NCBI GenBank assembly: GCA_029255685.2
Contig: CM055314.2
Location: 8,946,399 to 9,010,398, forward strand
DNA: 64,000 nucleotides
Reading direction: 5' to 3'
Source of the DNA: Silene conica
Taxonomy: Eukaryota > Streptophyta > Magnoliopsida > Caryophyllales > Caryophyllaceae
In this document: positions 24,729 to 34,541 of the stretch, piece after piece
Numbering within the stretch: position 1 is the stretch's first letter
How the letters are laid out: each line of letters begins with the position of its first letter
The notes under the pieces: model-generated
Database searches by the model: none
Told to the model about the DNA's origin: nothing
Seen by the model: only the letters and a program-made list of their open reading frames with translations
Program-made: the position numbers and the translations under genes

Positions 24729-25969
24729 CGTAAAGCTGAAAAGTTCAAAGAAAGATATAAGTCTTATGAGCATAGGAAACATAGCTTTAACAAAAATAGT
24801 CATGAAAAATGCAGAAACAGAAACTAGGAAAACAGGCTGGTCGGCCGACTACAGAGGCAAGTCGGTCGACCATTTTTTTCGAGATGGTCTGTAATTTCTG
24901 CTGCAACAAGAAATCAGAAACTGAAAAAAACAAAAACTCAGGAAAGATGCAGTTATGGTCGGTCGACCGTAAAACCAGGTCGGTCGACCGTTATACGAAA
25001 GAAATTCAGAAAACTGCATTAAAAAAGAAAAATAAACTCAGGAAAAAACGGTGCTGGTCGGCCGACCACTGTTTCAGGTCGGTCGACCGACTATCATCAG
25101 AAAAGTGCAGATCTGTAAATTCGAAACCCAGAAAATTCAAATTTCAGTCGGCCGACCTCAGTTTCCGGTCGGTCGACCGTGAATAGTGTCAGCGTCGGTT
25201 TTTCGCGGGTGAATTTCGCGCGAAAAGAGGCATAAAAATTATAAGGAAGAATTAAACTATCCTAATCAGCACAAAAACACCCAAAATTTACAGATCTAAG
25301 CATATAAAATCAAAAGGAGGAAGAAAACTAAAATAAAAACACACAAACAAGCATGGAAACGGAATTAAGAGCAAAATTGAACTTAAAAGGATAAACTAAT
25401 ACTACCTAAAACGGAATTAAGAAGATATAAAACTGAAAAGAAAGAAAGAAAAAGAAGAAGAACATACCTTGAAGATGGAAAATGAAAGAAAGTAAGTAAA
25501 TTGGTGAAGGAGGAAGGTGGGTGAATAGTTTTTAGGGTTTTAAGAGAGAAAGGGAATGCTGGTAGAATGAAGAGGTGAAAGCAATTATTGTATTTTCATA
25601 ACACAACAGACCCGTGACATTTGACTCTGAAAAAAAAAAACCGTAAAAAAAAACTCGTGGTCGGTCGACCAGAAAAGTCGGTCGGTCGACCAGTGTCCTT
25701 TTACCTGCTCTGCAATTTCACTTACTCTGTCAGAAAAAGTGCATAAAGTTGTCAGTTTGGTCGGTCGACCTAATAACTCGGTCGGTCGACCACTGTACTG
25801 ACGGATTCGCTTTTTCGTTCACTTTTCTGCAGAGATTTCAATTTCCACCAGAGGATAAAACGAAAAAAAGAATTAGAAAAAACGTAAATTTAAACTAAAG
25901 CACGGGTTGCCTCCCGTGTAGCGCTGGTTTAAGAGGTCCCGCACGACCTTTTACCTTCTAAGGAGCATC
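24729..25969 (-). other. Spacer between pol and ORF3 of E
   Basis: About 1.2 kb with no credible ORF. It is the richest place for the paired palindromes: six cassettes at 24839, 24957, 25056, 25146, 25659 and 25759. The first four are spaced 90-118 bp apart. Confidence 0.75.
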
Positions 25970-28525
25970 CTAAAAGGGGTCGAAGTAAGAAACTTCGACT
26001 TTTCCGACAAACTCATTTTCTCCTCGGAAGTGCTTCACATATTGGCCATTGACTTTGAACCTCTCACCAGATGAGGTTTCTAATTCGATTGATCCGAATT
26101 TTGAGACAGCTGTGATGGTGTAGGGTCCGCTCCACCTGGATTTCAGCTTACCAGGAAAAAGACGAATACGAGCATTAAAAAGCAATACCCTATCACCTAC
26201 CTGAAAATCACGTCTAATGATTCTCTTGTCATGCCAGCGCTTTGTTTTCTCCTTGTAAATCCTGGCATTGTCATAGGCTAACAACCTGAATTCTTCTAAC
26301 TCATTAAGCTGCAATAAACGTTTCTCGCGGGAAAGATTAGGGTCTAAGTTAAGATCACATATAGCCCACCAAGACTTACGTTCTAACTCAACTGGTAAAT
26401 GACAAGTTTTACCATAAATCAATCTGAATGGTGACATTCCTATTGGAGTTTTGAACGCGGTTCTATAGGCCCATAAAACATCATCAAGTTTTAGGCTCCA
26501 ATCTTTCCTAGACTTAGAAACTACCTTGGCTAGGGTCTCCTTGAGTTCTCTATTAGAGATCTCAACTTGACCACTAGTCTGAGGGTGATAAGCTAAACCC
26601 CTACGGTGTTGGACACCGAATTTATTTAACAAGTCACCTAAGCGTTTCTCCTTAAAATGCATACCTCCATCACTTATGACAACCCTAGGGACACCAAAAC
26701 GAGGAAATATGATTTTTTTAAACATCTTAATAACAGCTTTTGCATCACAATGGGGAGTAGCAATAGCTTCTACCCACTTAGACACATAATCAACAGCTAC
26801 AAGAATATACCTGTTACCTTGACTACTAGGAAAAGGTCCTTGATAATCAATGCCCCAGACATCAAAAATTTCTACCTCTAAAATACCAACTTGTGGCATC
26901 TCATGTCTTTTTGAGACATTCCCAGTTCTTTGACAGGCGTCACAGTTACCTACAAAATTCCTACAATCAGCATGTAAAGTAGGCCAATAAAAACCAGACT
27001 GTAATACCTTGGCCACGGTCCTAGATGGACCGTGGTGACCACCATATGCAGAAGAGTGACATGCTTCCAGAATGTCCTTCACCTCCCATTGGGGGACGCA
27101 TCTCCGGATAAGTCCATCTCCGCATTCTTTAAAAACATAAGGGTCATCCCAAAAATACTGTTTTGCATCGAACATGAATCTCTTCTTTTGTTGCCAAGAC
27201 AACTCAGGAGGGATTTTACCTGTAACAGCAAAATTAGCAAAATCAGCATACCAAGGAGGGGGATAAGAACCTGAACTATTAATGATAAATAAACTCTCAT
27301 CAGGAAACGAATCATCAATAGGTAAAGAATCTTCCCCATCAGTCAGCTGCAGGCGAGATAAATGGTCAGCTACCACGTTTTCCGCGCCTTTCTTGTCCCT
27401 GATCTCAATGTCAAACTCTTGGAGAAGGAGGATCCACCTTAAAAGTCTTGGCTTTGAATCCTTCTTTTGAAAAAGACCTTTTAAGGCTGCATGGTCAGTA
27501 TAAACAATTACCTTATTACCTACTAAATATGACCTGAATTTTTCTAAGGCAAATATGACAGCTAGTATCTCCTTCTCGGTGGTGAAATAGTTGACTTGAG
27601 TCTCATCCAGGGTGCGGCTCGCATAGTATATAGCATTAAGAGCCTTGTTCTTCCTTTGACCAAGCACAGCACCCAGAGCATAATCACTAGCATCGCACAT
27701 GATCTCAAATGGGAGATCCCAATCTGGTGGCTTGATGATTGGTGCTGAGACCAAAGCTTCCTTCAACCTGTTAAAAGCTGAAAGGCACTCATCAGAAAAT
27801 TCAAAGATGGCATCTTTAAGAAGCAATCGTGTAAGTGGTTTAGCAATTTTAGAGAAGTCCTTAATGAAACGCCTGTAAAAACCTGCGTGTCCTAAGAAAC
27901 TTCTCACCCCTTTGACGTTAACAGGAGGGGGTAATTGCTCAATCACCTGCACCTTTGCTTTATCTACATGTATACCTTTATCTGAAATTAGATGCCCTAA
28001 CACTACCCCTTCAGTAACCATAAAATGACACTTCTCCCAGTTTAAGACAAGGTTTACATCAATACATCGCTGCAAGACTTTATCAAGATTAGCTAAGCAT
28101 TGATCAAAAGCATTACCGTAAACAGAGAAATCATCCATAAAAACTTCCATAATGTTCTCTATAAAGTCTGAAAAAATACCCATCATACACCTTTGAAAAG
28201 TAGCAGGAGCATTGCATAACCCAAAAGGCATCCTGCGATAAGCAAGAACACCCTGTGGACATGTAAAAGTAGTCTTACTCTGATCATCAGGATGGATGGG
28301 AATCTGGAAGAAACCTGAATAACCGTCTAGAAAACAGAAGAATTTATTAGAAGCCAGTCTTTCGGTCATTTGGTCAACAAAAGGAAGGGGGAAATGGTCT
28401 TTCTTGGTGGCGGCATTTAACTGTCTATAATCAATGCACATCCGCCACCCTGTTACAACTCTAGTTGGTATTAATTCATTTTTATCATTCTTAACCACTG
28501 TGGTCCCTCCTTTCTTAGGAACCAC
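25970..28525 (-). CDS. pol: E pol: reverse transcriptase, RNase H, integrase
   Basis: Copies the element's RNA into DNA and inserts it. The 851-codon frame contains the RT core (residues about 1-190, with [14 protein letters not shown] and a catalytic MDD at about 130-132), RNase H ([30 protein letters not shown]; about 270-395), the integrase zinc region (HH-CC, ending CDAC; about 480-530), the catalytic core (Asp in GIDYQGP, Asp in ISDGGMHF, Glu in VEISNRE) and a C-terminal domain (about 790-851). All catalytic residues expected are present. The first codon here is GTG and not a true start: RT begins in the gag frame, and a one-base deletion near 28533 separates the two. As written it is not translated from gag-pol without frameshifting. 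Confidence 0.9.
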   Translation of the reverse strand: MVPKKGGTTVVKNDKNELIPTRVVTGWRMCIDYRQLNAATKKDHFPLPFVDQMTERLASNKFFCFLDGYSGFFQIPIHPDDQSKTTFTCPQGVLAYRRMPFGLCNAPATFQRCMMGIFSDFIENIMEVFMDDFSVYGNAFDQCLANLDKVLQRCIDVNLVLNWEKCHFMVTEGVVLGHLISDKGIHVDKAKVQVIEQLPPPVNVKGVRSFLGHAGFYRRFIKDFSKIAKPLTRLLLKDAIFEFSDECLSAFNRLKEALVSAPIIKPPDWDLPFEIMCDASDYALGAVLGQRKNKALNAIYYASRTLDETQVNYFTTEKEILAVIFALEKFRSYLVGNKVIVYTDHAALKGLFQKKDSKPRLLRWILLLQEFDIEIRDKKGAENVVADHLSRLQLTDGEDSLPIDDSFPDESLFIINSSGSYPPPWYADFANFAVTGKIPPELSWQQKKRFMFDAKQYFWDDPYVFKECGDGLIRRCVPQWEVKDILEACHSSAYGGHHGPSRTVAKVLQSGFYWPTLHADCRNFVGNCDACQRTGNVSKRHEMPQVGILEVEIFDVWGIDYQGPFPSSQGNRYILVAVDYVSKWVEAIATPHCDAKAVIKMFKKIIFPRFGVPRVVISDGGMHFKEKRLGDLLNKFGVQHRRGLAYHPQTSGQVEISNRELKETLAKVVSKSRKDWSLKLDDVLWAYRTAFKTPIGMSPFRLIYGKTCHLPVELERKSWWAICDLNLDPNLSREKRLLQLNELEEFRLLAYDNARIYKEKTKRWHDKRIIRRDFQVGDRVLLFNARIRLFPGKLKSRWSGPYTITAVSKFGSIELETSSGERFKVNGQYVKHFRGENEFVGKVEVSYFDPF

Positions 28526-31116
28526 CTGAACTGGCTAACCCACTTAGAGTTTCCAACCGGATAGATAATACCTGCATCAAGAAGCTTCATAACCTCAGCC
28601 ATAACTACATCCTGCATCTTAGGATTTAACTTACGCTGTCCCTGTCTATAAGGCTTATGCCCTTCCTCTAAATCTATTCTGTGCATACAAACATCAGGGC
28701 TTATACCCTTAATATCATCCAAAGAATAACCTAGAGCTTTTCTATTCTTTTTAAGAACAGTCATTAAGGCAGAAAGTTGGTCAGGACTAAGTTTAGAGCT
28801 AACAATCGCAGAGTACTGTTCAGTATCATCTAAGAAAACATATTTAAGATTAGGAGGAAGTGGCTTACGCTCTGGTGCTTTTACCTCAACTGCCTGAACA
28901 GAATTAGTATCTATAGAATAGCACATGTTTACCAGACTTGCATTAGCTAGGCTTATGAGCTTCTCATTCTCTTCTTCAGTGAGCTCATATTCCTCTTCCT
29001 CTTCTTCTATCAAATCCAGCTCTTCAGCATCCTTAGCTGGAATACCTGCACACTTATCCAAAATCGTCAGATCATCTAAGGGATCCTTAGTCAAGGATTC
29101 CCTCCAATTAAGGATAACATTCCTGTCTATAATATCGATGGAACAACAAGTATCATCAGTAGGAATAGTTGCCTTATGGGCAAGACTAAACTCGATAGTG
29201 TCATCCCCAATCTCTAAAGTAATGGTCCCGGGTTTGACATCTATTACAGCCCCAGCTGTGTGTAAAAATGGTCTACCTAAAATAATAGGTATTTGACTAT
29301 CCTCAGCAATGTCTAAAACAACGAAATCCACAGGAATAAAGAACTTTCCCACTTTTACTGGGACATCCTCCAAGACCCCTAGTGGTCTTTGGGTTGATCT
29401 ATCAGCCATCTGTACGGTAATATTGGTGACTTTAAGTCTACCTAAACCAAGTCTTTCACATACAGAATAAGGTATGACACTGACACTAGCCCCTAGATCA
29501 CAAAGGGCTTTCCCTATTACATGATTACCTATGGTACAGGGGATGGAAAAACTACCTGGGTCTTTTAACTTGGGTGCCATATTATCTTGTGAAAGAACAT
29601 AACATTCTTCCACAAAAGCAACAGCACCGTCGTCTTGAAAGTTCTTCTTACGACTTAAAATATCTTTCATGAATTTAGCATAAGAAGGTACCTGGGTAAT
29701 TAAGTCAGTGAAAGGAATGGTTACCTCAAGATTCTTTACCATCTCTAAAAACTTACCAAACTTCCGATCCTCTTTTGAATTTTTCAGTCTTTCAGGATAA
29801 GGAATGGTGACTTTAGCCATAGGATCAGCAACCTTTGGCTTTTTCAGCTGTAAAATTTCGGTAAGGCCTTGAATAAAGGAAGGATCCAACGATTCCGGAG
29901 TCAAAACAGCACTCTGCTCAGGAACGTCGGTCGGTCGACCGGTAGAAGTGGTCGGTCGACCAGGGTCTGCAAAATCCGAATTTTTCCTTTTTTCAGAATC
30001 TGATCTCACGTCAGGAACTGCGGTCGATCGACCTATAGTAGCGGTCGGTCGACCTCCTGCTCTTTTGACGGGATCAGATTCTTTGGTTGGAATTTCGGCT
30101 GGATCATCCTCTTGAGTTGATTCTTCACAAACACGGCCACTCCTTAGATTTATGGCGTTCAGCGTCTCCATGGGTCCCTCACAACTAGCTGGAGAGCTAG
30201 TCCTTTGGTTGGCTATATTTATCAAGTGATCTTCAAAAACCTTTACGGAGGTAAAGTGAGCCTCACTCATCTTAAAAACTGCTGTGGTTAAAACATCCAC
30301 AAGAGCTCTTAATTTCTCAATTTCACCCGTGTTGTCGACCGTAGTAACTAGGTTCGCACTTTCAAGCTTTAGCTGGGTTGCCTCAAGCTTTTCAAAACGG
30401 GCTTCAACTGTTGTCTCAAGAGCCATCACTCTATTCATCTCCACATTCAGCCTTCTTGAATTCCCACGTGAACCCTTAAAAGTAGCCCTATGCACTGCCA
30501 TGTCTTCAATGGTTTTCCAACCCTTCATATGGTCGGTGTTATTCTGGAATCTTCCATTGGCGGCCCCATCAAGAACCATCTTATAGTCATCATAAAGAGA
30601 GTTGTAAAAACAGTTACATAGGTCCCATTGTTGAAGGTTATGGTGAGGGATAGAACGGACCAATTTCTTGAATCGATCCCATGCTTCACAAAATCCTTCA
30701 TCAGGTCCCTGCTGAAAGTTACGGATTTGATTTCTCAAGTCTTCGGCTTTTGCAAGAGGGAAGTATTTCTTGTAAAAGGCCAATGCCAAGGAAGTCCAAT
30801 CCGTAATCTCCTCACTTGTCTTGTCAAGGCACCGGTACCAATCTTGCGCGTCATCTTTTAATGAGAACAAGAACATAGTTGCCAGTACCTCGTCTTTAGA
30901 TACCCCTTCAGGTAGGGGTATGGAGCAACAATAATCCGTGAAGGTTGTAACATGCTTTATTGGATCTTCGTCGGGTAGACCAGAAAATCGACTCTGTTGC
31001 ACCAAAGAGACTTGAGTTGGGCGGAGTTCAAAGGAGCCAGTGGTGGGTGTAGGCAAGGTGAATCCTTTTGGTACATCTTTAGGCTTCGGCTGTAGGTAGC
31101 TATAAATAGAATCCAT
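28471..31116 (-). CDS. gag: E Gag-protease (with the start of RT)
   Basis: Structural precursor and aspartic protease. I chose the ATG at 31116; the codons before it only extend to a TTG. The gag core ([37 protein letters not shown]) covers residues about 40-200, then a helical region, then a linker with four GRPT/GRST repeats encoded by two cassettes (29929 and 30022). The retropepsin follows with [11 protein letters not shown] and [13 protein letters not shown], then an acidic stretch and the first RT residues (LLDAGIIYP). No CCHC zinc knuckle is present, unlike element A. The frame leaves RT at about 28533 and runs out of phase to a stop at 28471. Confidence 0.9.
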   Translation of the reverse strand: MDSIYSYLQPKPKDVPKGFTLPTPTTGSFELRPTQVSLVQQSRFSGLPDEDPIKHVTTFTDYCCSIPLPEGVSKDEVLATMFLFSLKDDAQDWYRCLDKTSEEITDWTSLALAFYKKYFPLAKAEDLRNQIRNFQQGPDEGFCEAWDRFKKLVRSIPHHNLQQWDLCNCFYNSLYDDYKMVLDGAANGRFQNNTDHMKGWKTIEDMAVHRATFKGSRGNSRRLNVEMNRVMALETTVEARFEKLEATQLKLESANLVTTVDNTGEIEKLRALVDVLTTAVFKMSEAHFTSVKVFEDHLINIANQRTSSPASCEGPMETLNAINLRSGRVCEESTQEDDPAEIPTKESDPVKRAGGRPTATIGRSTAVPDVRSDSEKRKNSDFADPGRPTTSTGRPTDVPEQSAVLTPESLDPSFIQGLTEILQLKKPKVADPMAKVTIPYPERLKNSKEDRKFGKFLEMVKNLEVTIPFTDLITQVPSYAKFMKDILSRKKNFQDDGAVAFVEECYVLSQDNMAPKLKDPGSFSIPCTIGNHVIGKALCDLGASVSVIPYSVCERLGLGRLKVTNITVQMADRSTQRPLGVLEDVPVKVGKFFIPVDFVVLDIAEDSQIPIILGRPFLHTAGAVIDVKPGTITLEIGDDTIEFSLAHKATIPTDDTCCSIDIIDRNVILNWRESLTKDPLDDLTILDKCAGIPAKDAEELDLIEEEEEEYELTEEENEKLISLANASLVNMCYSIDTNSVQAVEVKAPERKPLPPNLKYVFLDDTEQYSAIVSSKLSPDQLSALMTVLKKNRKALGYSLDDIKGISPDVCMHRIDLEEGHKPYRQGQRKLNPKMQDVVMAEVMKLLDAGIIYPVGNSKWVSQFRWFLRKEGPQWLRMIKMN

Positions 31117-31256
31117 AAAGAGAGTACTCAAGCGTTCCTCTCAAAAACCTGTCTTCTAAAACAAAACTAGAAGAAAAGGTAAGAAAGGTCTTAAGGAACC
31201 TTAGTTCCTTAAGACAAGAAAATAAACTAGAAATTAACAAACAAAATTATACCGTC

Positions 31257-31274
31257 TCCCCGGCAACGGCGCCA
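31257..31274 (-). other. Primer-binding site of E (tRNA-Asp type)
   Basis: The - strand reads TGGCGCCGTTGCCGGGGA five bases inside the 5' LTR, identical to element A. Confidence 0.92.
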
Positions 31275-31279
31275 AAATT

Positions 31280-32557
31280 TGACACCCGTCGTTGAGGGGT
31301 GCCAAAGATAAGATTTATAAAACCTCAGCTTAAACTCAGATAGGATAAGTCAAGGGTCGAACCACAGAGAGACAGGGTAAATTATGTTTGTAAATTTAAA
31401 GTCTATTGCAAGTAACCAAAAAGGGGGGTTTTGATTTGAGATTTAAACTAACACTAAGGTAGCAAACTAACAAGAAAATTAAAATAAGATAAAAAGGAGA
31501 TTAGGAACTTTGGTTCCCCATGGTCAAAACAAGTCAATGAAGGGTAAGAATAATCAAATAACACAATCCCAAGGAACAAAGAATAAACCTTTAGGTCAAT
31601 ATTCTACCCAATCCTTACGGTCTTAGGGTTCCTACAAAAGCACTAAACTTTCGTTCAAGGGCAATCCCAAAGTTGTTAAACTAATCCCAATAATCTTTCA
31701 ATCCTAAGGATTAGTTCACCAACAATAATGGGGGATTGGTAATTTAATCATCAAACTTATCAAGGTCAAGTCTTTATCATGGTTCCCCTAATTCCCAATC
31801 ACAAGAATTAGCTATGCATACTTTTAATTATGGAACTAACAATTACTAAGAATATTAAAGAGATGAACATAATCAAAGATGACAGTAAAAGAGTAAACAT
31901 GAAATAAGAAATAACAACAAGATGAATAACAAGATTGAATTAAAAGGAAAGATTGAATTGTGACAAACTTACAACTTGAATGGAAAATCTAAGAATAAAG
32001 ATGAAAGCTTGGTACCAAAACCTAACAATGGAGTTTTTCTCTAATTGGGGTTGCATAACCTAATTTTAGAGTTTGGATCTCCTTAAATAAGAATTGTTAC
32101 AAGATTAGGAAAAATAGAAAATAAATAAAAACAGAAGTCCCGAAACAGCTGGTGGTCGGTCGACCGAGATTTTCGGTCGGTCGACCGATTCTGGCGATAC
32201 GGGTTTATTTCATGCGAACTTGGGCTTCTGTGAGCTGGGCTTCTTTTGCGAACTGGACATCGGTCGGTCGACCACTATTGCAGGTCGGTCGACCGCTTCT
32301 CGTCTTTTTTCAGCATTGATCCGGCCCGAAAATAATACTTGAGTGCACCATCTGATTCCTTGCTCCATACTAGTACTCAAAACAGCTTCCTAAAGGCAAA
32401 TAAGGCTTGGTTTTGCTTACTTCCGCGTATTCCTACATATAAAACATAGAAATGCCAAAGTAAACCGTTTCGGGAGAAAAAGCAACTAAAAGTCACGAAA
32501 GTGTAAGAAAATACGTGCCAAAAGAGTAAATAAAATGCATAAAATAGGCACGTATCA
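31280..32557 (-). repeat. 5' LTR of E
   Basis: The LTR is 1278 bp, nearly identical to 20283-21554. Cassettes lie at 32154 and 32262. A TATA-like TTATTTAAGG reads on the - strand at 32081-32090. A 9-bp duplication (ATGCATAAA) near the outer edge is private to this copy. Confidence 0.93.
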
Positions 32558-32562
32558 CCCAT

Positions 32563-33092
32563 TGTGCATTAGCCTAAGGAAAGGTTTCAGAAAATTAAAA
32601 GAAAGATGCAAGGAAAATAAAAACTAAGGAAAACTGGAAAGAACTCACTGGATTATGAAGCGCATGAGAAAAACCTCCCCAAACCAGCGTAAGCTGGGAG
32701 GTTTTGGTGGCTAGCAGTGCCACTCAAGTACCAAGATGACTTACACGATCCCTGAAAAAGAAACGAGAAAACTGTAACAGCTGGGCGGTCGACCGACCGA
32801 TGTAATAGGTCGACCGACCTTCCTGTATATTAAGAAATTCCGAATTTGCAGAGCTCAGGTCGGTCGACTGGTAATGCTGGTCGGCCGACCCCTCTGCTGT
32901 ACAGTGGTCGTCGGTTCTTCGTCGAAACCTGAAAAAGCAATAAATATGCGCCCAACAAATGCGCAAGATCCCAGAACCAAGCCTAAAATGTCTTAAACGA
33001 AGCAACAAAAGTAAAAAGAGTCTAAGTCTAAAAACAAGAAAATAAAAAGTCCAACAAAAAACTGAAATAAAACACTAAACAAGAACTACGAC
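32563..33092 (-). other. Non-coding region of D, right of E
   Basis: The continuation of D's 3' region after the E insertion, parallel to about 4026-4586 of A. It contains a polypurine-like CTCCCCAAACCA copy next to a short hairpin (CCAGC-GTAA-GCTGG, near 32685) and two cassettes at 32787 and 32858. No ORF is credible. Confidence 0.75.
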
Positions 33093-34364
33093 TCAGTAGC
33101 AAGATACCCCAAAGTAAGGCACTTGGCTAAAATATGTCCTTTCAGCAGTACTGACCGCTACTCTGGGCTTCCAGACAACAGGCCTAGATGGAGAAAGGGT
33201 ATTTGGTGTCGCATAAGCTATGACATGCTTCTTTACTTTGCCCGGCCGGTCTTCTTCACCAACTTGCTCCAATTTCGTCTCCCCAGTATCTCCAGGATCT
33301 CCTATGCCCTTTTTATCATGACCTGCACCAATAGAAATAATAGGATGGTCCTCCAATTTTCTCTTAAGCTCAAGGTCTTTAACGACCTTCAAGATTTTTC
33401 CGAGCTGATGCTCCAATTTTACTTTCTCCAAACGATCCGGATACGGGACTGCAATGCTTGTCGCAGAATCAGCAATCTTTGGCTCTTTTACCTTCAGAAT
33501 CTTCGTCGAGTTATTGATGAGAGGAGAGTTAGGTAGCTCAGGAGGCGAATCCACAATTTGCTCAGGAACACTGGTGAGGTCTTGAATGAGGGAAGGATCC
33601 AGCGATTCGGGAATAGAAACTGCATTCTGCTCAGGAACAGTGGTCGGTCGACCTGGTACAGCGGTCGGTCGACCAGGTTCTGTATTATCGGAAATTTTCT
33701 GTTCTGCAGAAACCAATCTCACGTCAGGTGTCGAGGTCGGTCGACCTAATGTTGTGGTCGGTCGACCTTCTGACCTGTGCACGGGATCAATTTCTTCGTC
33801 CTGAACTATGGCAGAATCATCCTTTGGGGTTGATTCCTCATAAGCACGACTACTCACAAAGTCACAGAATTGGTTGCAAAGGTACCACTCCTCAAAGCCA
33901 CGGCGAGGAACAGGTCGAACCGACTCCTTGAAACGGATCCATGCTTCATGAAGTTCCTCATCAGGTCCTTGCTGGAATTTTGAGATTTGAATTCTCAAAG
34001 CGTTGGTTTTTGCTGGTGAAAAGTACTGTTTGCAAAAAGCCAATGCCAGAGAAGTCCAATCTGTAACTCTAGCCGCTTCCATATCAAGGTGACTAATCGA
34101 TTCACGCGCAGAATCTTTTAAGGAGAAATGAAACAACATCTCCTTAACCTTATCTCGCTCTCCCTCCGAAACGCGTAGGAAACAAAAATAATCTGTAAAA
34201 CACTCCAAATGCCTTAAAGGATCTTCATCTGGCAGACCTGCAAACTGTTTTTGTTCCAACAATTTGATCAAATTGATATAGGAGAGATGAATTTTAACGG
34301 GGGGAATAAATCCCCCTGGAAGGTGGCGTGCTGCTGGCTGAAGATTATCAGAAATAGTAGACAT
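33093..34364 (-). pseudogene. Shortened Gag of D
   Basis: The ATG at 34364 opens about 423 codons without interruption. The N-terminal half is a gag core related to E's ([33 protein letters not shown]). At LCNQFCD it jumps directly to the linker (AYEESTPKDD), so roughly 150 residues of E-like gag are deleted, including the site of the knuckle seen in A. Four GRPT repeats come from cassettes at 33642 and 33735. It then ends in unrelated-looking sequence with no protease. It may still be expressed as a protein, but it cannot be a complete capsid protein. Confidence 0.75.
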
Positions 34365-34518
34365 GATCGCAATAGTACTGAGAGTACTCAAGTCTTCCTC
34401 TCAAAAACCTGTCTTCTAAAAGAAAACTAGAAGAAAAGGTAAGCAACGGTCTTAAGGAACCTAAGTTCCTTAAGACAAGAAAAATAAACTAAAAATTAAC
34501 AAATAAAATTATACCGTC

Positions 34519-34536
34519 TCCCTGGCAACGGCGCCA
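34519..34536 (-). other. Primer-binding site of D
   Basis: The same tRNA-Asp-type site as A and E with one substitution (C to T at 34523 on the + strand). Confidence 0.88.
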
Positions 34537-34541
34537 AAATT

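Larger units (their letters stand above)
20283..32557 (-). mobile_element. Athila-like element E, nearly complete, inserted in D
   Basis: A minus-strand Ty3/Gypsy element of 12.3 kb flanked by CCCAT (20278-20282 and 32558-32562). From its 5' end (right) it has LTR 31280-32557, primer site, gag-protease, RT-RNase H-integrase, a third ORF, a non-coding 3' region, polypurine tract and LTR 20283-21554. The gag layout, the primer site and an ORF after pol fit Athila. By eye the LTRs differ by two substitutions and two short indels, so this is one of the youngest insertions here. It fails to be intact through a one-base deletion in RT and a stop in ORF3. Confidence 0.93.

Noticed and set aside
24728..24803. 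Hydrophobic N-terminal extension of ORF3 as a signal peptide
   Set aside because: The 25 codons before MSSRDQGG overlap a probable splice acceptor and look like untranslated sequence; the basic N-terminus at 24728 is the better start.
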